39,664 nt of DNA from Lachnospiraceae bacterium (GTDB lineage Bacteria > Bacillota_A > Clostridia > Lachnospirales > Lachnospiraceae). The notes under the pieces were generated by a model. It had not been told where the DNA came from. It made no database searches and worked only from the letters and a program-made list of their open reading frames with translations. The position numbers and the translations under genes are program-made. The stretch is from NCBI GenBank assembly GCA_024684065.1, contig JAIKXO010000004.1, positions 1 through 39,664 on the forward strand, in the 5' to 3' direction. Positions 14,361-23,967 of the stretch are shown piece after piece. The stretch's first letter is position 1, and each line of letters starts with the position of its first letter.

Positions 14361-16472
14361 ATGAATATCAAAAGAAGATCTTTTAAATCAAATAAGAATC
14401 GAAGGCTCGAGCACTGGCAGTATGTTATGATATTTCTTATCATATATGATGCCATTGCAGTAAACTTTGCCTATTTCATAGCCCTGTGGATCAGGTTTGA
14501 CGCTAAACTTTCAGAGATCCCTGGGCATTATCTCACTCCGTTTCTCAAATTTATTCCGATATATACGATATTCTGCCTTCTGGTCTTCGGTATACTGAAG
14601 CTCTATAGAAGTATCTGGAGGTATGCAAGCTACAGGGAGCTTTCAAGAGCGACCATCGCTTCGGTTCTTACTTCCTTTTTCCATACCTGCCTTATAACCC
14701 TCCTGTATGGCAGAATGCCTATTTCATATTATACCTTCGGGATGGTTATACAGTTTGTGCTGATAGTCGGAATAAGGTTTTCCTACAGATTCATCCTGCT
14801 CCAGCAGGGTGTGATCGGGAGGCTCCTTAAGGAGGACAGGGTCGAAAAGAGCGGAAGGGTAATGCTCATCGGCGCCGGAAGCGCGGGGCAGATGATCCTT
14901 CGGGATGTAAATAACGGCAGGGAGACAATAGACAGGGTCTACTGTATCATAGATGACGATCCCAATAAGTGGAACCGCTATATCGATGACGTGCCCGTTG
15001 TCGGCGGAAGGGATGATATTTTCGACAATGTCAAAAAATATAATATAAATAAGATATACGTAGCGCTCCCCAATTCCACGGTTTCTGAGAAGAGGGACAT
15101 AATCAACATCTGTAAGGAGACCGGTTGTGAGCTTAAAAACCTTCCGGGGATGTATCAGCTTGTAAACGGTGAGGTTTCCGTAAGCAGCATGCGAAATGTC
15201 GCAATAGAGGATCTGCTCGGAAGGGAGCCTATAAAGGTCAATCTTGACGAGATCTTTACGTATCTTCAGGGAAAGACGATCTTAGTGACCGGCGGCGGCG
15301 GCTCGATAGGGAGCGAGCTCTGCAGGCAGATAGCGGGAAGAGGTCCTAAGAAGCTTATTGTTTTTGATGTCTATGAGAATAACGCCTATGATATCGAGCA
15401 GGAGTTAAGGACCGACTATCCGGGGCTTGAGCTTGAGGTTGTCATAGGCTCGGTGAGGGACAGCAGGCGGATAAACCAGGTGTTTGAAAAATATCTTCCG
15501 GATGTGGTCTATCATGCCGCAGCCCATAAGCATGTGCCGTTGATGGAGGACAGCCCCTGCGAGGCGGTCAAGAATAATGCGATAGGGACCTACAAGACAG
15601 CTTATGCGGCCATGCTGTACGGGTGTAAGAGGTTTGTGCTCATAAGCACGGATAAAGCGGTCAATCCCACTAATATGATGGGCGCCAGCAAGAGGCTCTG
15701 TGAAATGGTCATCCAGTCCTTCGACCAGAAGATAAAGGAGGGCAGGACGGACGAGATCTCAGCGCTTTTTGAACATGGCAGCGCTGATCCGGAAAACTCT
15801 GCGGATAGTGCAGGAAAAGGAGCGCCGAAAGATTCTGTCTGGAGGCTTCCTCCCAAGGTCAGGACAGAGTTCGTGGCGGTGAGATTCGGGAATGTCTTAG
15901 GATCCAACGGTTCTGTAGTACCGAAATTCAAAAAGCAGATAGCCGCGGGAGGCCCCGTCACCGTAACGCATCCGGATATCATCAGATACTTTATGACGAT
16001 ACCGGAGGCGGTGAGCCTTGTGCTGCAGGCGGGAGTGTATGCAAGAGGAGGCGAGATCTTTGTCCTTGAAATGGGTACCCCGGTTAAGATAGATACCCTT
16101 GCAAGGAACCTTATAAAGCTCTCAGGATACAGGCCGGATATTGACATAAAGATCGAATATACGGGGCTGAGACCCGGGGAGAAGCTCTTTGAGGAGAAGA
16201 TGATGGCCGATGAGGATATGAAGACTACTCCCAACAAGCTTATTTATATAGGAAAGCCCATCGACTTTGACCATAACCGTTTCCTTTCTGATATAAAGGA
16301 GCTCATGGACATCTGTTATGATAATGATGATGAGAAGCTTAAGAAGCGTATGAGGGAGGTGGTCCCTACCTTCCATGCCCCGGAGGAGAGCTTAGATCTT
16401 ATAAGGGAGTCTGCGGACGAGGCGGTAAGGGTATATACTATCAAGCGAAAGCATGAGATGAAAATGGAGTAA
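14361..16472 (+). CDS. Membrane-bound nucleotide-sugar 4,6-dehydratase/epimerase (CapD/PglF-like)
   Basis: Residues about 20-150 hold four membrane helices. A first Rossmann domain follows with VMLIGAGSAG (about 168-176), then a catalytic short-chain dehydrogenase domain with LVTGGGGSIGSELC (309-321), VYHAAAHKHVPLMED, STDKAVNPTNMMGASKR (429-445) and FVAVRFGNVLGS. This is the layout of polysaccharide biosynthesis proteins such as PglF, CapD and WbpM, which convert UDP-GlcNAc to a UDP-4-keto-6-deoxy sugar for capsule, glycan or pilin/flagellin glycosylation. An insertion of about 40 residues (458-500), rich in Ser, Ala, Asp and Gly, sits between the MVIQSFDQK helix and the RFGNVLGS strand, where homologues have a short loop. 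No other glycan gene is next to it. Confidence 0.92.
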   Translation: MNIKRRSFKSNKNRRLEHWQYVMIFLIIYDAIAVNFAYFIALWIRFDAKLSEIPGHYLTPFLKFIPIYTIFCLLVFGILKLYRSIWRYASYRELSRATIASVLTSFFHTCLITLLYGRMPISYYTFGMVIQFVLIVGIRFSYRFILLQQGVIGRLLKEDRVEKSGRVMLIGAGSAGQMILRDVNNGRETIDRVYCIIDDDPNKWNRYIDDVPVVGGRDDIFDNVKKYNINKIYVALPNSTVSEKRDIINICKETGCELKNLPGMYQLVNGEVSVSSMRNVAIEDLLGREPIKVNLDEIFTYLQGKTILVTGGGGSIGSELCRQIAGRGPKKLIVFDVYENNAYDIEQELRTDYPGLELEVVIGSVRDSRRINQVFEKYLPDVVYHAAAHKHVPLMEDSPCEAVKNNAIGTYKTAYAAMLYGCKRFVLISTDKAVNPTNMMGASKRLCEMVIQSFDQKIKEGRTDEISALFEHGSADPENSADSAGKGAPKDSVWRLPPKVRTEFVAVRFGNVLGSNGSVVPKFKKQIAAGGPVTVTHPDIIRYFMTIPEAVSLVLQAGVYARGGEIFVLEMGTPVKIDTLARNLIKLSGYRPDIDIKIEYTGLRPGEKLFEEKMMADEDMKTTPNKLIYIGKPIDFDHNRFLSDIKELMDICYDNDDEKLKKRMREVVPTFHAPEESLDLIRESADEAVRVYTIKRKHEMKME

Positions 16473-16510
16473 CGGCTGTTTCGCGCGTTTGACGGTCGAT
16501 CTGATATTTC

Positions 16511-16534
16511 GGGCAGGGGTGTTTTCCCCTGCTC
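16511..16534 (+). terminator. GC-rich stem-loop after the CapD-type gene
   Basis: GGGCAGGGG (16511-16519) pairs with CCCCTGCTC (16526-16534), one G-U, 6-base loop. There is no T-run, so it may be a weak terminator or an mRNA-stabilising 3' end. Confidence 0.35.
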
Positions 16535-16683
16535 GATTATGCTTATTACCGAAAAATCCTTTATTGAGCATGATCCGATACGACCGGCATGGCATCGTCA
16601 GGAGGTCAGGAGCATTGCGGCACGAGACACATTTGTGGGAAGCGGGCTGCTTCATAAATGAATATGATAAGGAGAATGTTAAG

Positions 16684-18879
16684 ATGGATGATTTTTTTAA
16701 TAACACCGTTCTTTTTGGGGGAGATTATAATCCCGACCAGTGGGATCCGGAAACGATAAAAAAGGATATGGAGCTGTTTAAGGAGGCGAATATCAACGTC
16801 CTTACTCTCCCGGTGTTTTCCTGGACAAAGCTGGAGCCTTCAGAGGGAAACTACACCTTTGAATGGCTCGATGAGATCCTTGATATCATAGAAGAAAACG
16901 GCTTCAGGTTTTTCCTCGCGACTCCTACCGCAGCCCAGCCTGCCTGGATGTCCCTTAAGTATCCGGAGGTACATCTGGTAGATGATCAAGGACGAAGAAA
17001 GGTTTTCGGTTCCAGGACTCTTTTCTGCTTAAACAGTGAAAAATACAGGGAGCGCGCGGGGCTGATCGCGGAACGTTTTGCCTCGCATTTCGGAAAAAGA
17101 AAGGGGCTTCTCGGCTGGCATGTTGCCAACGAATACGGCCATTACTGCTATTGCGATGCGTGCAGGAAAAAGTTTGCGGGGTGGCTTAAAAACAGATACG
17201 GTTCGATCGAAGAACTTAACAGGCGCCTTAATACGGCGTTCTGGAACCGGACTTATACTTCCTTTGAGGAAATAACGGTTCCCTCCGGGTTAAATGACGA
17301 GAATGTCTGCGATCCTGCCCTGATGCTTTCCTATCAGCGCTTCATGACGGATTCCACCCTGGAATGCTTTGATAACGAAGCCCGCATATTAAAGAAGGCT
17401 ACGCCGAAGCTTCCGGTATTTACGAACATTTCAAGCAATTTAAAAGCTCTCGATCTTAACAAAATGGCTGAGTCCATGGACACGGTGGGATGGGATAATT
17501 ATCCGGATCCCGGTGCGCCTGCTTCCTACACGGCCATGACACACGATATCATGAGGGGGCTCAAGGACGGCCGATCATTTTATGTCATGGAACAGTCGCC
17601 AAATCAACAGAACTGGCAGCCATATAATAAGGTAAAACGGCCCGGTGAAATAAGGGAGCTTGCCTATCAGGGCCTTGCTCACGGGGCTGACAGTTCGATG
17701 TACTTCCAGATGCGGCAGTCTGTATCCGGGGTGGAGAAATTCCACGGGGCCCTTATTTCCCACAGCGGAAGAAATGACACCCGCGTGTTCAGAGAAATGA
17801 AGCAGCTTGGCGGGGAGCTTAAGAGCCTTGGCACAGGGATCGTTGGAGCACAGACCCGGTCAGAAACAGGGATCATCATGGACTGGAACAGCTGGTGGGC
17901 TCTTGAAAACAGCTCGGGTCCCTCTGAATCCCTTGATTACCTCAAGGAGCTGCATAAATATTATTCGGCTCTGCATAAGCGGAATATCTCCGTGGATTTT
18001 CTTAAGCCCTGCTCCGATCTTTCCGGATATAAGGCCGTCTTTACTCCGTTATTGTATATGATCACCAAGGAAACGGCAGAAAAGCTGGAGAAATATGTCA
18101 AAAACGGAGGTACGCTTATCGCTACCTACCTTACTGGATACGCGGATGAGGACGACAGATGCGTGTACGGGGCATATCCGGGTCCGTTAAGAAGGGTTTT
18201 GGGGCTATGGGTCGAGGAGACCGACGCGCTCTTTCCGGATGAAAGGAACCGGATCTGCATCTCTTCGGAGCTTTATGAAAATCAGGGCTTTAAGCGTGAA
18301 TATTTCTGTGATTTCCTTTGCGACAGGATAAGAATTGAAGGCGCGGAGCCGTTAGGCTTTTACGGAAAGGACTTCTATTCGGGGGAACCCTGCTTCTGTG
18401 TGAACCGCTCAGGGAAGGGAAAGGCTTATTACCTTGCTTCGAGGCCGGAGGAGGCATTCCTTGACGATTTTATACATATGATATTAAAAGACTGCGGAAT
18501 AGCGGCCCCTTTTCTTTCTGAGGGAGAGGTGGAGATTTCACTGCGCACAAAGAACGGAGAAAAGACATGGTTTATTATCTGTCATGACCGTGACGGTGGA
18601 AGCGTTGATCTTTCCGGTAATAGTGGAGCCCTCGACTCTGACGAGGGTATGTCAGATATTTCAGGGGCAAAAACCCATTTCAATAGAGGAGGGAGTACCT
18701 GTCCGTCCGGTGAAAATGAAGGAAGCGCCGGTTTCTTAAGTGAGAGCGGAGAAGGGGCTGCGGACGGTCTGTCAGAGCCCCGCCGGCTGCCTGTTTATGA
18801 GGATATCCTTACCGGAAGGCTCATACAGGGGAAGGTACGGCTTAAGGAGAGGGAAGTGCTGGTGCTCAGGGAGTGCTGA
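16684..18879 (+). CDS. Beta-galactosidase, glycoside hydrolase family 42
   Basis: The start is ATG 16684, with AAGGAGA at 16669-16675; the open frame reaches back to 16489 without a ribosome site. The 731-residue protein has the GH42 (alpha/beta)8 barrel: N-terminal NTVLFGGDYNPDQW, acid/base Glu in GWHVANEYGHY (E150), the Cys cluster CYCDACRKKF typical of the zinc-binding GH42 members, and the nucleophile Glu in FYVMEQSPN (E303). No signal peptide, so it hydrolyses imported beta-galactosides in the cytoplasm. Residues about 642-700 of the C-terminal beta domain are a Ser/Gly/Asp/Glu-rich insertion that looks disordered. The gene precedes a sugar ABC importer that could supply its substrate. 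The last codons fall in a degenerate triple repeat of TGCTCAGGGAA (18862-18912). Confidence 0.93.
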   Translation: MDDFFNNTVLFGGDYNPDQWDPETIKKDMELFKEANINVLTLPVFSWTKLEPSEGNYTFEWLDEILDIIEENGFRFFLATPTAAQPAWMSLKYPEVHLVDDQGRRKVFGSRTLFCLNSEKYRERAGLIAERFASHFGKRKGLLGWHVANEYGHYCYCDACRKKFAGWLKNRYGSIEELNRRLNTAFWNRTYTSFEEITVPSGLNDENVCDPALMLSYQRFMTDSTLECFDNEARILKKATPKLPVFTNISSNLKALDLNKMAESMDTVGWDNYPDPGAPASYTAMTHDIMRGLKDGRSFYVMEQSPNQQNWQPYNKVKRPGEIRELAYQGLAHGADSSMYFQMRQSVSGVEKFHGALISHSGRNDTRVFREMKQLGGELKSLGTGIVGAQTRSETGIIMDWNSWWALENSSGPSESLDYLKELHKYYSALHKRNISVDFLKPCSDLSGYKAVFTPLLYMITKETAEKLEKYVKNGGTLIATYLTGYADEDDRCVYGAYPGPLRRVLGLWVEETDALFPDERNRICISSELYENQGFKREYFCDFLCDRIRIEGAEPLGFYGKDFYSGEPCFCVNRSGKGKAYYLASRPEEAFLDDFIHMILKDCGIAAPFLSEGEVEISLRTKNGEKTWFIICHDRDGGSVDLSGNSGALDSDEGMSDISGAKTHFNRGGSTCPSGENEGSAGFLSESGEGAADGLSEPRRLPVYEDILTGRLIQGKVRLKEREVLVLREC

Positions 18880-19075
18880 TGTTCAGGGAAGTACGTATGC
18901 TCAGGGAACGCTGTCGTTTTGGAAGTGCCGATGTGCTCTTTTCATGTGCCGGAAGCGTTGTGCATAGTGACAGATGCAGACCCCGGGGAACAACATTGTT
19001 TTTAGAAAGATCAAACGGCATTTCACGGTACTTAAACGTTATCGTAAATCTGTCCAAAATTTTCCAAGATTTTTG

Positions 19076-19104
19076 TGGACAAGTTGTAAAATTTGTTGTA
19101 TGAT
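19076..19104 (+). promoter_or_regulatory. Promoter of the sugar ABC transporter operon
   Basis: TGGACA at 19076-19081, 17-base spacer, TATGAT at 19099-19104. It is followed directly by two palindromes, which suits a regulated catabolic operon. Confidence 0.55.
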
Positions 19105-19113
19105 AATCACGAA

Positions 19114-19130
19114 CAGTCGATAATCGACTG
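19114..19130 (+). promoter_or_regulatory. Perfect palindrome, likely operator
   Basis: CAGTCGAT-A-ATCGACTG, eight perfect pairs about a single central base, placed at the expected transcription start (about 19111). Position and symmetry fit a repressor operator. No regulator gene for it is in the window. Confidence 0.45.
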
Positions 19131-19144
19131 GCATATCAGAAAAA

Positions 19145-19168
19145 ACGATATTTGTCTGCAAATATCGT
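19145..19168 (+). promoter_or_regulatory. Second perfect inverted repeat in the leader
   Basis: ACGATATTTG (19145-19154), loop TCTG, CAAATATCGT (19159-19168). It ends 12 bases before the AAGGAGG ribosome site at 19181. It could be a second operator or an mRNA stem protecting the 5' end of the highly expressed lipoprotein message. Confidence 0.45.
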
Positions 19169-19193
19169 ATATAAATTACTAAGGAGGATTAAA

Positions 19194-20693
19194 ATGAAAA
19201 AGAAATTGTTAGCAACGTTGTTAGCAGCTTCAATGGCAGCAGGCATTCTGGCAGGCTGCGGCGGAGCAGAGGACATCGCTCTTCCGGCTGAGGAACCCGC
19301 AGCTGTAGAAGAAACCGAAGATGAAGCTCCCGCAGATGAGGCTGAGGCTCCCGCAGAGGATGCAGAGGCAGGCGGAGAATTAGTGGTCGAAGGGTTAAAG
19401 GGACCCATCTCCACAGAGGGCGCTACCAATGAGCTCGCTTATAAGGGCGACATCAGCTACATGCATTTCTCAACTTCCGAGGAAGCTGACGGAAACGGCG
19501 GCTCCGACGGACACAGAACAGCTATCAAGGCATGGCAGGCAGGACATCCTGACATCAACTTAAACGAAGAAGTTCTTGCAAACGGTGACTATAAGGTCCA
19601 GATCGCTACCTACGCTTCTTCAGATGAGCTTCCTGATGTATTCCTTCTTCAGGGAATGAACACCATCAGCTGGGTTAACCAGGGACTCCTTGTTGATCTT
19701 ACCGATTATGTGACAGGTTCACCTTATGCTGATAAGTACAACATGGACTATCTTGTACCTCATACCGTAGACGGACATTATTACGGATTCCCGATCCTTA
19801 CAGGCGGAACATGTACCGTTATAGCTTATGATTCTGACCTTTGGGCAGAGGCAGGCTTCGATGAGTTCCCCGAGACATGGGACGAGGTTGAAGAGGCTAA
19901 GGCTTACTTCGACGAGCAGGGCATCGACACGATCGGCTTTGGTAACCAGGGACAGTGGAACCTTAACTCCTGCTTCGTATCCTGCCTTGGATATCAGTAC
20001 ACGGGAACTGACTGGTTCTCAAGCATCATCGCAGGCGACGGCAAGGCTTCCTTCACGGATCCCGAGTTTGTTGATGCTCTTAAGGAGACTCAGTATCTCT
20101 TCAAGGATGCAGGCCTTTTCAACAGCGATTTCAACATGAAGACAAACGAAGATGCACGTGAGCTCTATATCGCAGGCGACTGCGCTGCTTACATCGGCGG
20201 TAACTGGGATATCGACTACATCAAGGAAACCCTCAGAAATGAAGATCCTGAGAAGTATGCGGCTACCAAGTTCGCGGTTCTTCCTAAGGCAGCAGATGCT
20301 ACAAAGTATGAGAAGTTCCAGAATATCGGTCTTGGTTATTCCTTCGCAATTAACGCAAAGGTTGCCGAGGATCCCGACAAGCTTGCAGCTTGTGTCGATC
20401 TTGGACAGTATCTGACAGGCCCCGCTTTTGCTGAGTATGTTGGAAAGTATTACGCTCTTGGCGGATTCTGCAAGGCTGATGTTGATCTTTCTTCACAGGA
20501 TCAGTTCGTACAGGATTTCTACAACTTCTCTTATGTTGATACAAAGGGCTGCGAGATCTATGACTCTTACGTAGACGGTTCCGTATGGTCTGTTCTGAAT
20601 ACAGAGATGCAGGAAATGGTTAACGGAGACATCGATCCTGAAAAGGTTGCCGAAGATACACAGGCTGCTTACGAGGCATATCTCGGCCAGTAA
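19194..20693 (+). CDS. Sugar ABC transporter substrate-binding lipoprotein
   Basis: Start at ATG 19194 behind a strong AAGGAGG. The signal peptide [20 protein letters not shown] ends in a lipobox LAGC (Cys22), so the protein is anchored on the outer face of the membrane. A 40-residue Glu/Ala/Pro spacer precedes the globular part, which resembles family 1 extracellular solute-binding proteins: [20 protein letters not shown], then [11 protein letters not shown] and [20 protein letters not shown] with a conserved ETWDE. At 499 residues its length is normal. It captures a saccharide, probably a galactoside or other oligosaccharide given the GH42 gene upstream, and passes it to the two permeases encoded downstream. 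Its codon use is biased toward fewer rare codons, as expected for high expression. Confidence 0.93.
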   Translation: MKKKLLATLLAASMAAGILAGCGGAEDIALPAEEPAAVEETEDEAPADEAEAPAEDAEAGGELVVEGLKGPISTEGATNELAYKGDISYMHFSTSEEADGNGGSDGHRTAIKAWQAGHPDINLNEEVLANGDYKVQIATYASSDELPDVFLLQGMNTISWVNQGLLVDLTDYVTGSPYADKYNMDYLVPHTVDGHYYGFPILTGGTCTVIAYDSDLWAEAGFDEFPETWDEVEEAKAYFDEQGIDTIGFGNQGQWNLNSCFVSCLGYQYTGTDWFSSIIAGDGKASFTDPEFVDALKETQYLFKDAGLFNSDFNMKTNEDARELYIAGDCAAYIGGNWDIDYIKETLRNEDPEKYAATKFAVLPKAADATKYEKFQNIGLGYSFAINAKVAEDPDKLAACVDLGQYLTGPAFAEYVGKYYALGGFCKADVDLSSQDQFVQDFYNFSYVDTKGCEIYDSYVDGSVWSVLNTEMQEMVNGDIDPEKVAEDTQAAYEAYLGQ

Positions 20694-20756
20694 GAAGCCG
20701 GTCTGCCGGATTTCGTGCAGTGATTCGACAGCTTGTATACTAAAATGTTTTATCTG

Positions 20757-20786
20757 CTTTGGGACAGTCTTAGGGCTGTCCCAAAG
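20757..20786 (+). promoter_or_regulatory. Stem-loop between binding-protein and permease genes
   Basis: CTTTGGGACAG (20757-20767) pairs perfectly with CTGTCCCAAAG (20776-20786), 8-base loop, no T-run. Such structures after binding-protein genes typically protect that part of the message and lower expression of the downstream permeases. Confidence 0.5.
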
Positions 20787-20886
20787 TATAAACATGGAAA
20801 ACCGGGTATGGATCCGATCAGGAAGGATATGACCGTTTTATCCGATGGATACGCCCGGTTTCGATCATCACTTCTGGGGGCGGAAT

Positions 20887-21873
20887 ATGCTTAATTCGAT
20901 ACGACCTAAAAACAGAACCATCTTCGGATATCTTGTGGTACCGGTGGCTCTTTTTATTTTTACGGTATTTGTGCCGTTAGTCGCTGCTCTTTTTTACAGC
21001 TTTTATGATTGGAAGGTTGGTCCCAACAAGATCTTCAACGGGCTTGAAAACTATGCCAGGCTTTTGGACGACGAGGTGTTCTGGGCTTCCTTCAGGCATA
21101 ATATCTTCCTTGTTGTTTTCTGTATCGTCGGACAGGTGGGAATAGCATTCATCCTTGTCATGATAGTAAGCTCGAAGCTTGTAAAGGCCAAGGGTATCCA
21201 CAGGACCTTCGGCTTCTTCCCGAGCACTATTTCCGCAGTCTGCATTGGCTTTATCTGGCTCATGATCTATGACCAGAGAAAAGGTCTGCTGAACTGGTTC
21301 TTAGTTCAGATCGGAAAGATCCCCAACATGAAATCGGGACCTGTATGGCTGAACGACCCGTCAATTATAATGCTGCTGGTATCCATTCCGTTAGTCTGGC
21401 AGTATATAGGATACTATATGGTAATAATCCTTTCGGCGGTAGCCTCTATTGATACCGAGGTTTTGGAGTCGGCAGAGATCGACGGGGCAAACGGGATCCA
21501 GAGGGCGCGCTATATTGTGCTGCCTTTGATAAAGAGTACTCTGCTTGTCTGCGTTACCCTCTGTATCGCGGGTAACATGAAAGCTTTTGATAATATATTT
21601 GTTATGACCAAGGGCGGTCCCGGGTATTCATCGATGGTTATGGCGATGTACGGGTATAAGACCTCCTTTGAGACAGGCTATCTGGGATATGGCTCCTGCA
21701 TATCCGTTGCGATCTTCGTTCTTTCGCTTGCCGTTATAGGCGGCTCGCAGGCACTGCTCACCCGCCTGACGACTGATGAGTATGACAGGAACGAAGCAAA
21801 GCAGGCCAGGCAGCGTGAGAAAGAGATGATCTCGGCTGCAAAGGCCAAATACGGGAAAGGAGGGCTCAGGTAA
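20887..21873 (+). CDS. Sugar ABC transporter permease, MalF/UgpA-type
   Basis: The start is taken at ATG 20887 (MLNSIRPKNRTIF) with GGGGGCGG just upstream; an in-frame ATG at 20845 would add 14 polar residues. The 328-residue protein has about six membrane helices and the EAA loop ESAEIDGANGIQRARYIVLP that contacts the ATPase subunit. It is the first of two permeases of a CUT1 carbohydrate importer, and its stop codon overlaps the start of the second. No ATPase gene follows, so a shared MsmX/UgpC-type ATPase encoded elsewhere is probably used, as is common in Firmicutes. Confidence 0.93.
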   Translation: MLNSIRPKNRTIFGYLVVPVALFIFTVFVPLVAALFYSFYDWKVGPNKIFNGLENYARLLDDEVFWASFRHNIFLVVFCIVGQVGIAFILVMIVSSKLVKAKGIHRTFGFFPSTISAVCIGFIWLMIYDQRKGLLNWFLVQIGKIPNMKSGPVWLNDPSIIMLLVSIPLVWQYIGYYMVIILSAVASIDTEVLESAEIDGANGIQRARYIVLPLIKSTLLVCVTLCIAGNMKAFDNIFVMTKGGPGYSSMVMAMYGYKTSFETGYLGYGSCISVAIFVLSLAVIGGSQALLTRLTTDEYDRNEAKQARQREKEMISAAKAKYGKGGLR

Positions 21874-22760
21874 TGGCTTCTGAAAGAATCTTAGAGACCC
21901 AGGCGGTTAAGAACGTATCCGCCGGAAGCAAGGTAGGAGATACGATAGGAGGAATTGTTCTCAATGTCTTCATGTGGATCTTTTCCTTAAGCTGTATTTT
22001 CCCGCTTATCTGGATGGGCTATTCCTCTCTTAAGCAGAAGAGGGATTTCAACAAAGATATCTTTTCGCTCCCCAAGGAGCCGAGCTTAAATAACTATCAG
22101 AGGATCCTGTCAAATCCCGATTACAATATTGCTTCCTCCATGTGGAACAGTACAAGAACGACGATCATATCGGTATGCCTGATAGTGTTCTTTGCTTTCA
22201 TAGTAGGCTATATTCTTTCGAGGTGCAGATTTAAACTGAACAGGCCTTTGTACATCATGTTCTTAATGGGCATGCTGATCCCCGTACACTCTCTGATGGT
22301 TCCGATCTATATTATTTTTTCGAGGGTTGGCCTTCTTAACAGATGGTTTACGCTCTTACTTCCGTATCTGTGCTTTAACCTGCCGGTTTCGCTGTTTCTG
22401 GTGGAGGGCTATGTAAAAGGGATCCCTACGGCGCTTGAAGAGGCGGCCGCGATTGACGGCTGTTCCTTCACAAGGTCGATGTTCTCGATAATCCTTCCCA
22501 TCTGCAAGCCGATCTTAACGACTGTAGCTATAATCAACGTATTCGGCTGCTGGAATGAATTTTCATTCGCTCTCATTTTGCAGAGTAAGGCTTACCAGAC
22601 GGTTCCGCTTGCGCTTAAGAATTTTACCGGACAGTTCAATTCCGATTTTCCGAAGATGATGGCGGCAATGCTTCTTACCATGTCGCCTGTCGTGCTTTTC
22701 TACTTCATCTTCAGCAGGCAGATAATCAAGGGTATGGTCGCAGGTGCGGTAAAGGGCTGA
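21873..22760 (+). CDS. Sugar ABC transporter permease, MalG/UgpE-type
   Basis: ATG at 21873 overlaps the previous stop codon (TAATG), indicating translational coupling. The 295-residue protein has six predicted membrane helices and the EAA motif EEAAAIDGCSFTRSMFSIIL followed by PICKP. Together with the preceding permease it forms the membrane channel for the sugar delivered by the lipoprotein at 19194. A hairpin terminator follows at 22980. Confidence 0.94.
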   Translation: MASERILETQAVKNVSAGSKVGDTIGGIVLNVFMWIFSLSCIFPLIWMGYSSLKQKRDFNKDIFSLPKEPSLNNYQRILSNPDYNIASSMWNSTRTTIISVCLIVFFAFIVGYILSRCRFKLNRPLYIMFLMGMLIPVHSLMVPIYIIFSRVGLLNRWFTLLLPYLCFNLPVSLFLVEGYVKGIPTALEEAAAIDGCSFTRSMFSIILPICKPILTTVAIINVFGCWNEFSFALILQSKAYQTVPLALKNFTGQFNSDFPKMMAAMLLTMSPVVLFYFIFSRQIIKGMVAGAVKG

Positions 22761-22979
22761 TTATTGAATCTGTAAACACGGATCGGAGCATTTTTCAGGC
22801 CTTATGACCGGGGTTGAAAGTGCGGAGTATAGTGTTTATGAGGAAATGATTCGGTCTGCAAGGCAGCCCGGACCGGCACGAACCAAAGTTCGTACATAAG
22901 CGCACGATCTGCTGCGCAAATCGGCGCGGATATGATAACAGATTCTGATTGACTTTCACGGTCAATAGCATATAAAAAA

Positions 22980-23004
22980 GGGATGCCTCGGGGCATCTCT
23001 TTTT
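22980..23004 (+). terminator. Intrinsic terminator of the sugar transporter operon
   Basis: GGGATGCC (22980-22987), loop TCGG, GGCATCTC (22992-22999) and a T-run. Upstream, 22761-22979 holds small inverted repeats (ACGAACcaaaGTTCGT; ATTGACtttcacgGTCAAT) but no gene. Confidence 0.75.
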
Positions 23005-23127
23005 GTATAATATTTATTATCTGAGCCTTTTTTTAAGACTCTGGTAAAAGATGTGTTTAAGGCACCGGACTACGATCATTGCAGGTTTTTTACTTGCGAT
23101 AACAGTTTTATTACAAAGGAGGCAGCA

Positions 23128-23931
23128 ATGGTGCATAAAGAAAAACTGGAAAAGCTGTATTCGGTCCTGAGAGGTTATGAAAGCGCGGCAGTCGCTTTTT
23201 CCGCAGGTGTTGACTCCACCTTTCTGCTGAAAGCGGCCAGAGACGTGCTTAAGGAGCGGTGCATCGCCCTTACGGCTGATTCTCCTTCCTTTCCTGAAGC
23301 CGAACGGAAGGCGGCATATGAGTTCTGCAGGGAAAACGGGATAAAACAGATAGTATTTGAACCCGGCGAACTCGATAATGAGAACTATGCGGCCAATCCT
23401 AAGGATCGCTGTTACTATTGCAAGCATATCATTTTCGGTAAAATGCTGGAGCTTGCGAAAGATGAGGGGATATCGGAAGTCCTTGAAGGGTCAAATGCGG
23501 ATGACGAAACGGATTACAGGCCGGGGATGCGGGCGGTCTCAGAGCTTGGAATAAAGAGCCCGCTTAAAGAGGCCGGTCTTACCAAGAGCGAGATCAGGGA
23601 GCTTTCCAGGGAGATGGGACTTAAGACCTGGGATAAGCCCTCATTTGCCTGTCTTGCCTCCAGGATACCCTATGGCGACAGGATCACCAGGGAAAAGCTT
23701 GTTATGGCAGGGAAGGCGGAAGCACTTCTTTTTGAGCTTGGTTTTACCAACTGCAGGGTCAGGATGCATGGGAAGGTCGCAAGGATCGAGCTTTTGACTT
23801 CCGAATTTGAGAAGATGCTTGATCCCTCTGTAAGGGAAAAGGTTACGGCAGGCTTTAAGGAGCTTGGATTTGACTATACGGCGATGGATCTAAAAGGATA
23901 CAGAACGGGGAGCCTTAACGAAGTATTATAG
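23128..23931 (+). CDS. larE: Nickel-pincer cofactor biosynthesis sulfur transferase LarE
   Basis: Start at ATG 23128 with AAAGGAGG upstream; the open frame before it lacks a ribosome site. LarE adenylates the carboxylated pyridinium nucleotide and adds sulfur to build the nickel-pincer nucleotide. The ATP PP-loop reads FSAGVDST (25-31; Ala in place of the usual second Gly). The family blocks NPKDRCYYCK (C95, C98) and SFACLASRIPYGDRIT (C175) are clear. C175 corresponds to the sacrificial Cys of Lactobacillus plantarum LarE. The extra CxxC makes a three-Cys set of the type proposed to hold an iron-sulfur cluster in some LarE proteins; that reading is an inference. It is followed by larB after 36 bases. 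Confidence 0.9.
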   Translation: MVHKEKLEKLYSVLRGYESAAVAFSAGVDSTFLLKAARDVLKERCIALTADSPSFPEAERKAAYEFCRENGIKQIVFEPGELDNENYAANPKDRCYYCKHIIFGKMLELAKDEGISEVLEGSNADDETDYRPGMRAVSELGIKSPLKEAGLTKSEIRELSREMGLKTWDKPSFACLASRIPYGDRITREKLVMAGKAEALLFELGFTNCRVRMHGKVARIELLTSEFEKMLDPSVREKVTAGFKELGFDYTAMDLKGYRTGSLNEVL

Positions 23932-23967
23932 TATGCGTTATAAGCTTAGGATCAGGGGAGGAAAGAT

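Noticed and set aside
16489..16683. Upstream extension of the GH42 frame.
   Set aside because: No ribosome site at 16489, a hairpin lies within, and the family N-terminus begins right after ATG 16684.
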